Of a DNA stretch of 7,858 nucleotides, positions 1 to 5,513 are shown one piece after another. How positions within the stretch are numbered: the stretch's first letter is position 1; each line of letters opens with the position of its first letter. Source of the stretch: Alphaproteobacteria bacterium (GTDB taxonomy: Bacteria > Pseudomonadota > Alphaproteobacteria > CACIAM-22H2). The position numbers and the translations under genes are program-made. The stretch lies in contig VGDA01000158.1 of assembly GCA_016869915.1 (NCBI GenBank), positions 1-7,858 on the forward strand, given 5' to 3'. The notes below the pieces were generated by a model. That model did no database searches. It was not told the origin of the DNA and saw only the letters and a program-made list of their open reading frames with translations.

Positions 1-1911
1 GCGCACGCGGCGCGTCGCCTCGAGCCCATCCATGCCGGGCATCTGCAGGTCCATGAGCACGAGGTCGGGCGCCCAGCCGCCGAGCGCGGCCTCGACGGCC
101 TGCGCGCCGTCCTCGACCGCGCGGACCTCGACGCCGAGCCGCGCCAGCAGGCGCTCGTTGACGAGGCGATTGGCCGGCGCGTCGTCGGCCATCAGCACGC
201 GACCCGCGAAGAGCTCCGGCGCCGCGCCGGGCGCGCCGGCTTCCCGCGCGCGCACGGCGGCGGCGACCGGCACGCGGAACCAGAAGCGCGAGCCCCTGCC
301 CTCCGCGCTCGAGAACCCCGCCTCGCCGCCCATGGCGCGCGCGATGCCGCGCAGGATCGACAGGCCGAGGCCCGAGCCCCCGTGCCGGCGCGTGCTCGAG
401 GCGTCGACCTGCGAGAAGCGCTCGAAGATCAGCGCCTGCTTCGCCGCCGGGATGCCGATCCCGCTGTCGACGACGGCAAGCTCGAGCCAGGTCCGCCCGC
501 CCTCGCCCGTGGCCTCCGCGGCCTCGACGCGCACCGCGCCGGCCTGCGTGAACTTGACCGCGTTGGAGACGAGGTTCGTGAGCATCTGGCGCAGGCGCAT
601 CGGGTCCGAGCGATAGGACCGCCCCGCCAGCGCCCCCAGCTCGGCCGAGAGCGCGACGCCCTTGCCGCGCGCCGCCTCCGCGAAGAGCGACAGGGTGCCG
701 TCGACCAGCCTGCCGAGCTCGAAGTCGGACTCGACGACCTCGACCTTGCCTGCCTCGATCTTCGAGAAGTCGAGGATGTCGTTGAGCAGCGCGAGCAGCG
801 CGCTGCCCGAATCGGAGATCGTGCGCACGAAGCGCCGGCGCTCGGCGTCGTCGAGCTCCCCCGCCTCGAGCAGCTGCGCCATGCCGAGGATGCCGTTCAT
901 CGGCGTGCGCAGCTCGTGCGACATCGTCGCGAGGAAGTCGCCCTTGGCGCGGTTTGCCGCCTCCGAGGATTCCTTGGCGAGCTGCAGCTCCGCGCGCGTC
1001 GCCTCGCGCTCCTGCACGAGGCGGGAGATCGTGGCGACCATGTCGCCGATCCCCTCGCCGGCGTGCGTGCCGCCGGCACGCTCGGGCGGCAGCAGGTCGG
1101 AGATGATGCCCCGCAGCGAGGCCAGCGCCGCCTCGCGCTCGGCCAGCTCGCCGCGCAGCCGCCCCGCGGTCGAGGACAGCGCCTCCAGCGCCTCCCGGAA
1201 CTCGGCCGGGGCGCTGCGCACCAGCGCGTCGTCCAGCGCGGGCGCCGCCTCGCCTCCGCCGGCGCCCGCGGTCATGCGCGACAGCGCTAGGCGCCTGAGC
1301 CAGAGGCGCAGCGGGACCCAGATCAGCAGCACGCCGCCGACGAAGCAGGCGATTCCCACGGCCACGGCCGCGGCGGTGTCGCTCCAGATCTCGTCGGCGA
1401 CGCCCGCCGCGTCGAAGCGCATGCGCAGCACGCCGTAGTCGGTGCCGCCGACCGTGATGCTGCGGTTCGCCTCCGGCAGCTGCGCGGCGATCCTCGACAC
1501 GAGCCAGCCGGGGGCGGGTACCGCGTAGCGCGTGCCGCGCGAGCGCACGCTGCTGATGCGCCCGCCACCGAGGTCGATGAACTGCACCGCGAGCAGGTGG
1601 TCGCGCATCGTCGCCAGGTCGAGCGTGCGAAGGATGGTGTCGTAGTCGCCGATCACCGCGCTGTCGCTCACGGTCTGCGCGGTGATCTCCATCATCACCA
1701 GCGCGTTCTCCTGCATGTACTCGATCTGCTGGCGCACCTCGTGGCGGAAGAAGAAATAGGAGAGGCTGCCGACGCAGAGCAGCCAGGCAAGGGTGTAGAG
1801 CGCGAGGACGCGCACCACCATCGACCCGGGCAGCAGGAGGTCGATCCAGGGCCGGGGCGCGGCGCCGCGCGCCGCCGCGCGCGCCTCCTCGTCCATCGCC
1901 CGCGTGTCCAC
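1..1911 (-). CDS. Hybrid sensor histidine kinase with receiver domain (partial, C-terminus beyond left edge)
   Basis: Inner-membrane sensor that should autophosphorylate on His and pass phosphate to its own receiver domain. Numbering is from the GTG at 1911; 637 residues are in the window. Seen: a short Ala/Arg-rich cytoplasmic tail, membrane segment 1 (about 31-55), a periplasmic region (about 56-178), membrane segment 2 (about 180-203), and a linker with helical, HAMP/coiled-coil-like character. The HisKA H-box SHELRTPMNG follows, with His332. The HATPase core has N-box LTNLVSNAVKF (Asn446, Asn450), G1 box DSGIGIP (Asp482) and G2 box GGSGLGL (511-517). The receiver begins near 573, with acidic pair Asp576/Asp577 and probable phosphoacceptor Asp621 in LMDLQMPGMDG. 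The receiver's conserved Thr and Lys, and any HPt or second receiver, lie off the window. The GTG start was chosen because GAGG sits 7 nt upstream and overlaps the preceding TGA. An in-frame ATG at 1896 is the alternative. The gene directly follows the PhnD-like gene and is probably cotranscribed and translationally coupled. The periplasmic region was not matched to a named sensor domain. Confidence 0.93.
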   Translation of the reverse strand, partial: MDTRAMDEEARAAARGAAPRPWIDLLLPGSMVVRVLALYTLAWLLCVGSLSYFFFRHEVRQQIEYMQENALVMMEITAQTVSDSAVIGDYDTILRTLDLATMRDHLLAVQFIDLGGGRISSVRSRGTRYAVPAPGWLVSRIAAQLPEANRSITVGGTDYGVLRMRFDAAGVADEIWSDTAAAVAVGIACFVGGVLLIWVPLRLWLRRLALSRMTAGAGGGEAAPALDDALVRSAPAEFREALEALSSTAGRLRGELAEREAALASLRGIISDLLPPERAGGTHAGEGIGDMVATISRLVQEREATRAELQLAKESSEAANRAKGDFLATMSHELRTPMNGILGMAQLLEAGELDDAERRRFVRTISDSGSALLALLNDILDFSKIEAGKVEVVESDFELGRLVDGTLSLFAEAARGKGVALSAELGALAGRSYRSDPMRLRQMLTNLVSNAVKFTQAGAVRVEAAEATGEGGRTWLELAVVDSGIGIPAAKQALIFERFSQVDASSTRRHGGSGLGLSILRGIARAMGGEAGFSSAEGRGSRFWFRVPVAAAVRAREAGAPGAAPELFAGRVLMADDAPANRLVNERLLARLGVEVRAVEDGAQAVEAALGGWAPDLVLMDLQMPGMDGLEATRRVR

Positions 1912-1920
1912 CGCCCGGCC

Positions 1921-2778
1921 TCAGCGCAGGAAGGGCGGGGCGTTCTCGAAGAACGTCACGTAGTTCGCGTAGTCGGCCATCGAGGCCGGGATGAAGTGGT
2001 CGGCGGCGGTCAGCGACACGACGGCCGAGGCTGCCTCCAGCACCCTGCGCCCGCGCGGATCGGCGTGCATGCCGAAGAAGGCCGCCGCGATCGCGTCGAC
2101 ATGGGCCTGCGGCACCTTCGAGGCCGCCATCAGCGCGAGGTCGTGGTAGCCCTCGGAGCTCCAGAGGACCCGGAAGGCCCTGCGCTCGCGCTCGGCATAG
2201 CCGTCGACGAGCATCGAGTTGCTGCCCACGGCCCGCGCGCGCCCGGCGAAGAGTTGGACGAAGGCGGCGTTCTGGTTGCCGCTGAACATCGGCTTCACCT
2301 GAATCGAGTTCGCGAGCAGGTGCGCCATAGGGAGCTTGTAGCCGATGAACGCCTCGTTGCCGGCGAAGGCGACCTCCTGGTCGCGCAGCTCCTCGAGCGT
2401 CGTGATCGGCGAGTCCGCGGGCACCGCGATCTGCGCGCGCAGCGTCGGGCCGTTGCGACGCCCGAACACCTTCCAGCCCAGCGACATGCGCTGCGGGCTG
2501 AAGAGGTGGTTGCTGAACACGAACTCCACCTCCTGCGCGAGCACGTAGGCGGTCGTGTCGGCGGAGGTGCGGCCGATCTTGAGCTGCATCGGCAGGCCGC
2601 TCTTCTCCGCCACGTACTGGATGATCGGGTTCCAGTAGGACGCCGTCTTGTTGATGTCCCATTGGTTGACCGGCGAGAAGCGATAGGCCTCGCCCTGCGC
2701 CGCCGCCGGCGCCGTGGCGGCGAGGAGCGCCGCCAGCGCGAGGGCGACCGCGCGCGCTGCCCATTCGATGATCCGCAT
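1921..2778 (-). CDS. PhnD-like periplasmic substrate-binding protein (phosphate/phosphite/phosphonate-binding family)
   Basis: A 285-residue secreted solute-binding protein. Seen: a Sec signal peptide with Arg2, a hydrophobic Ala/Leu core (about 7-24) and a likely signal peptidase I site after Ala27 (AAA before QGEA). There is no lipobox Cys, so a soluble periplasmic protein is expected. The mature part has features typical of PhnD-like type 2 binding proteins: an FSPVNQWDINKTASYWNPI opening, the stretch LKIGRTSADTTAYVLAQEVEF (about 67-86), PADSPITTLEELRDQEVAF (about 120-138), and FVQLFAGRARAVGSNSMLV (about 173-191) in the second lobe. Length is near the family's usual 280-320. The ATG at 2778 has GGAG 7 nt upstream. 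The ligand cannot be read from sequence; members of this family bind phosphonates, phosphite and other small anions, and many are of unknown specificity. No ABC permease or ATPase gene adjoins it, and a hybrid histidine kinase follows 9 nt later. I therefore infer a ligand-presenting role in signalling. A conventional transport role with permease genes elsewhere remains possible. Confidence 0.88.
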   Translation of the reverse strand: MRIIEWAARAVALALAALLAATAPAAAQGEAYRFSPVNQWDINKTASYWNPIIQYVAEKSGLPMQLKIGRTSADTTAYVLAQEVEFVFSNHLFSPQRMSLGWKVFGRRNGPTLRAQIAVPADSPITTLEELRDQEVAFAGNEAFIGYKLPMAHLLANSIQVKPMFSGNQNAAFVQLFAGRARAVGSNSMLVDGYAERERRAFRVLWSSEGYHDLALMAASKVPQAHVDAIAAAFFGMHADPRGRRVLEAASAVVSLTAADHFIPASMADYANYVTFFENAPPFLR

Positions 2779-2796
2779 GCATGCACTCCGCGTGAC

Positions 2797-2810
2797 GGGG
2801 CGACCGCCCC
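2797..2810 (-). other. Short GC hairpin in the leader of the PhnD-like gene
   Basis: GGGGCG-AC-CGCCCC is a perfect inverted repeat, best drawn as a 5-bp stem with a 4-nt loop. It lies about 18 nt upstream of the PhnD-like start codon, just before its Shine-Dalgarno sequence. It has no U-tract, so it is not a convincing terminator. It could affect translation initiation, but such hairpins are common by chance at this GC content. Confidence 0.25.
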
Positions 2811-2851
2811 CGAGTGAGCGCGAGACTAGGCGCGGGCCGCGGCGGGTCCCT

Positions 2852-2867
2852 GTAAAGAAACGTGAAG
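2852..2867. promoter_or_regulatory. Tandem GTAAA-N5-GTGAA direct repeat, candidate OmpR/CpxR-type response-regulator site
   Basis: Seen: GTAAAG at 2852-2857 and GTGAAG at 2862-2867 on the plus strand, repeated at exactly 10 bp. On the operon strand this reads CTTCAC-N4-CTTTAC. The GTAAA-N5-GTAAA arrangement is the known CpxR box layout, and 10-11 bp tandem half-sites are typical of OmpR/PhoB-family regulators. It lies about 75-90 nt upstream of the PhnD-like start codon, in an A/T-rich island. Which regulator binds is unknown. Confidence 0.4.
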
Positions 2868-2876
2868 ACGCGCCGC

Positions 2877-4106
2877 TCAGCGATTGGCCTCGGCGCCGGC
2901 GGGCCAAAGCACCGCGTGCCAGCGCGCGAGCATCGCGAGGGTGCATGCGAGTCCGACCAGGCCGTAGAGCAGCGTCGTGCCCGCGAAGCCCAGCCATTCG
3001 ATCAGCGGCCCCGAGATCCACAGCCCGAGCGGCAGGCCGTAGACGGCCAGCGTGCGCAGCCCGGCGATCCGCCCGCGCAGCTCGGGCGGCGCGTGGCGCA
3101 GCTGGATGACGGACATCGGCACCATGCACAGTCCCTGCACGATGCCCGTGAGCAGCAGGAGCGGGATCCCCGTCGCCAGCCCGCCGGTATGGCCGAGCGC
3201 GATGGTCAGCAGCTGCCAGAGGATGGCGAAGCCGATCATCGTCCGCCCCGCGAGCACGCGGTTGCCGAGCACGCTCAGCAGGATCGACGCCGCCACGCAG
3301 CCGCCCGCCGAGGCCGCCACCATCCATCCGAGCCCGGCCTGGCTCGTGCCGTAGACCTCGCGCGCGACATAGGGGAGCAGGCCGAGGATGAAGGGATAGG
3401 TCGCGATGTTGATGAGGAAGGCGAGGCTCATCACCGCGAGCTGCGGCGGCAGCGACCAGACGATGCGGATCGCGGCGACGAGGTCTGCGAGCGGCGAGGC
3501 GGCATCGCGCCGCGGCGGGTGCGTCGCGGCCTCGCCGCGCCGCGCGCCGGTGCCGAGCGTGAGCGCGAGCGCGCAGCCATAGAGCGCGACGATGCAGAGA
3601 TAGGCGCCGCTCATCCCGAGCGCCGCCACGAGCCCGGCGCCCGCCAGCGCGCCGAGCGCGCGCGCGGAATCGTGGGTGACGCGCGACAGGCCCATCGCGC
3701 CGACGAGCAGCCCGTGCGGCATCGTCTCGCCGGTCAGGACGTTGCGCACGCCAGCGTCCGAGGCGCGCACGAGCCCGGCGAGCGCCGCCACCGCGAAGGC
3801 CTCGGTCGGCCCGAGCAGCCCCGCGAAGGACAGCGCGCAGATGAGCGCGGCGAGCGCGAGATAGGCCGCGCGCATCGCGCAGAGCAGCGTCTTGTGGCTG
3901 ATCCGGTCGCCGAGCAGCCCGACCAGCGGCGCGAAGAGCGTACCGATGTACTGCAGCGACGCGAAGACCGTCAGCAGCAGGACCGAGCGCGTCTCGACGA
4001 GGATGAACCACCCCAGCGCGATGGTCTCCATCTCGAAGGCGCAGGAGGTCGCGAGGTCCGCCGGCCACTGGAAGCGGAAGCTGCGCACGCCGAAGGGCGC
4101 GAGCAT
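2877..4106 (-). CDS. Major facilitator superfamily transporter, MFS_3/EntS-like exporter type
   Basis: A 409-residue integral inner-membrane permease of usual MFS length. Seen: about 10-12 hydrophobic segments in two halves, with a charged central loop (about 188-206, rich in Arg and His). Loop 2-3 carries the MFS motif A variant GLLGDRISHKTLL (63-75), with Asp67 and Arg68. The equivalent loop in the second half carries PPELRGRIAGLRTLAVYG (340-357). The RSFRFQWPADLATSCAFEMETIALGWFIL opening and the GLVRASDAGVRNVLTGE stretch (111-127) resemble MFS_3 proteins such as the enterobactin exporter EntS and related drug or macrolide exporters. Proton-driven export is therefore likely, but the substrate is unknown. 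The ATG at 4104-4106 has only a weak purine-rich upstream sequence. An in-frame upstream GTG inside the intergenic region is possible, but the family alignment begins near the chosen Met. The gene lies 98 nt upstream of the PhnD-like gene in the same orientation and is divergent from sbcD. Confidence 0.88.
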   Translation of the reverse strand: MLAPFGVRSFRFQWPADLATSCAFEMETIALGWFILVETRSVLLLTVFASLQYIGTLFAPLVGLLGDRISHKTLLCAMRAAYLALAALICALSFAGLLGPTEAFAVAALAGLVRASDAGVRNVLTGETMPHGLLVGAMGLSRVTHDSARALGALAGAGLVAALGMSGAYLCIVALYGCALALTLGTGARRGEAATHPPRRDAASPLADLVAAIRIVWSLPPQLAVMSLAFLINIATYPFILGLLPYVAREVYGTSQAGLGWMVAASAGGCVAASILLSVLGNRVLAGRTMIGFAILWQLLTIALGHTGGLATGIPLLLLTGIVQGLCMVPMSVIQLRHAPPELRGRIAGLRTLAVYGLPLGLWISGPLIEWLGFAGTTLLYGLVGLACTLAMLARWHAVLWPAGAEANR

Positions 4107-4277
4107 CCGCCCACGTCCTGCGGCCCCGCGCCTGCGCGCCTGGCCATGCGTTCCATCCCCCTCCACGAGCGCACGATAATGCGCCGCGCGGGGCGCGGTC
4201 ACCCCCGGCGCGCCGCGCATCTGGTAGTCTTCGGGCGCAATCCCGCCGCGCGCGGGCCCGGGCGACGCAGGAGCCGC
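4107..4277. promoter_or_regulatory. Divergent intergenic region between the MFS gene and sbcD
   Basis: This 171-bp region should hold promoters for both the MFS gene (leftward) and sbcDC (rightward). The best visible element is GATAAT at 4175-4180 on the plus strand, five of six matches to a sigma70 -10. The hexamer at the expected -35 distance (around 4151-4157, TTCCAT) is poor. No clear leftward promoter is seen. No terminator or convincing small gene is visible. Confidence 0.35.
4269..4273 (+). promoter_or_regulatory. Shine-Dalgarno sequence deciding the sbcD start
   Basis: AGGAG ends 4 nt before the ATG at 4278. It fixes that Met as the start although the reading frame stays open far upstream, to about 2862. 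The protein from this Met starts MRIIHTADWHLGQ, exactly as expected for SbcD. Confidence 0.75.
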
Positions 4278-5513
4278 ATGCGCATCATCCACACCGCCGA
4301 CTGGCACCTGGGCCAGGAGCTGCGCGGCTTCTCGCGCGGCGCCGAGCAGGAGCGCTTCCTCGACTGGATGGTCGCGCAATGCCGGGCGCGCGAGGCCGAC
4401 GCGCTGGTGGTCGCGGGCGACGTGTTCGACCAGGCCAATCCCGCCGCCGAGGCGCTCCGCCTGTTCTTCCGCTTCGCCGAGTCGCTGCGGCGCGAATCTC
4501 CCGGCACGACGCTTGTCGCCGTCGCCGGCAACCACGACGGCGCCACGCGCTTCGACGCGCTCGCGCCGGCGCTGCGCGACGGCATGCGCCTCGTCGGCGC
4601 GGTGCCGCGCGACGCGGCTGGCCGCGCCGGCCTTCTCATGCCGGCGGGCGACGGCCACGTGCTCGCCGCGCCCTATTTCCGCCTCGCCGACCTGCCGCCA
4701 GGCCCCGGCCTCGCCGAGGCGGGCGCGCGCGCCGCCGCGCTCTACCGCGAGCTCTGGGAGGCCGCGCCGCGCGGGCGCGGGCCCTGCGTCCTGACCGGGC
4801 ATCTCGCGCTGCAGGGCGGCCTCGCCAGCCCGGAGAGCGAGCGGGCGATCTTCATCGGCGGCGAGCAGGCCGCCTCGCCGGCGATCTTCCCGGAGGAAGC
4901 CTCCTACGTCGCGCTCGGCCACCTGCATCGCGCGCAGGCTTTCTCCGGCGGGCGCGTGCGCTACAGCGGCTCGCCGCTGCCGATGTCCGCGGCCGAACGC
5001 GGCTATGGCCATCGCATCCTCGTCGTCGACGCGCATGCCGATGGCCGCATCGAGGTCGAGGACGTCAAGGTGCCGCTTCCCGTGCCGCTGCTGCTGCTGC
5101 CCGCGGCGGGCGGCATCGCGCCCGCGGACGCGGTCGAGGCGCTGCGCCTGCGCCTCGACGGGCTGGCCGACGCCTCGACGCCGCGCGAGCTGCAGCCGAT
5201 GGTGGAGATCCGCCTCGCGCTCGATGGCCTGCGCCCCGCCGCGGCCGCGCAGCTGCGCGAGGACATCGCGCGCAGCGGCCTTCCCGCGCGCGTGCTCGAG
5301 GTCTCCGTCCTGCGCGCGCGCGACGATGGCGGCGCCGACGCGCCGCCGGCCGGCGACTCGCCAGCCGCGGCGCGCCCCTCGACGCAGGAGCTCTTCCGCC
5401 TCGCCTTCCGCGAGAGGCACGGCACGGAGCCCGGCGCCACGCATCTCGCCGCCTTCGCCGAGGCGCACGACGCGCTCTCCGCCGACGGCGTCGCGCGCGG
5501 GGCGGCGCCATGA
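4278..5513 (+). CDS. sbcD: Exonuclease subunit SbcD (Mre11-like nuclease)
   Basis: A 411-residue calcineurin-like metallophosphoesterase. With SbcC it forms the ATP-dependent double-strand exonuclease and hairpin endonuclease that opens DNA palindromes and trims blocked ends. Seen: all expected metal-binding motifs in order, DWH (Asp8, His10), VVAGDVFDQ (Asp48), AGNHDG (Asn85, His86), TGHLALQ (His175) and VALGHLHRAQ (His215, His217). The YSGSPLPMSAAE stretch (229-240) is typical of SbcD. The C-terminal part (about 265-400) matches the SbcD capping/C-terminal domain, with a low-complexity Ala/Pro/Gly linker near 355-370. Length is close to E. coli SbcD (400 aa). The start is supported by AGGAG 4 nt upstream. 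The stop TGA overlaps the sbcC ATG (ATGA), indicating translational coupling in a two-gene operon. No damaged motif is visible. Confidence 0.96.
   Translation: MRIIHTADWHLGQELRGFSRGAEQERFLDWMVAQCRAREADALVVAGDVFDQANPAAEALRLFFRFAESLRRESPGTTLVAVAGNHDGATRFDALAPALRDGMRLVGAVPRDAAGRAGLLMPAGDGHVLAAPYFRLADLPPGPGLAEAGARAAALYRELWEAAPRGRGPCVLTGHLALQGGLASPESERAIFIGGEQAASPAIFPEEASYVALGHLHRAQAFSGGRVRYSGSPLPMSAAERGYGHRILVVDAHADGRIEVEDVKVPLPVPLLLLPAAGGIAPADAVEALRLRLDGLADASTPRELQPMVEIRLALDGLRPAAAAQLREDIARSGLPARVLEVSVLRARDDGGADAPPAGDSPAAARPSTQELFRLAFRERHGTEPGATHLAAFAEAHDALSADGVARGAAP

Larger units (their letters stand above)
2779..2876 (-). promoter_or_regulatory. Probable promoter/leader region of the PhnD-like gene and sensor kinase operon
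   Basis: This 98-bp gap lies between the MFS stop and the PhnD-like start. On the minus strand it holds an unusually A/T-rich patch for this window (CTTCACGTTTCTTTACAG, 2867-2850). A weak TAGTCT (2828-2823) could serve as a -10 element. TTTACA (2856-2851) looks like a -35 hexamer but lies 22 nt from TAGTCT, too far for an ordinary sigma70 promoter. That spacing would suit an activator-dependent promoter with a poor -35. The promoter assignment is inference. Confidence 0.4.

Noticed and set aside
2797..2810. GC hairpin as a rho-independent terminator of the MFS gene
   Set aside because: It has no following T-run on the transcribed strand and lies just before the Shine-Dalgarno sequence of the next gene.
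1597..2817. A 406-codon plus-strand open frame across the kinase/binding-protein junction
   Set aside because: The product is Arg/His/Val-rich with no family features, and it lies opposite two well-supported genes.
2823..2856. TTTACA as a -35 with TAGTCT as a -10 for a standard sigma70 promoter
   Set aside because: The gap is 22 nt instead of 16-19, so TTTACA is better read as part of the tandem operator-like repeat.
2862..4277. A long plus-strand open frame continuous with sbcD upstream of its ATG
   Set aside because: It is antisense to the MFS gene and encodes an Arg/Glu/Gln/His-rich, low-complexity product. The SbcD family start with its AGGAG site lies at 4278, so the extension is a by-product of high GC.
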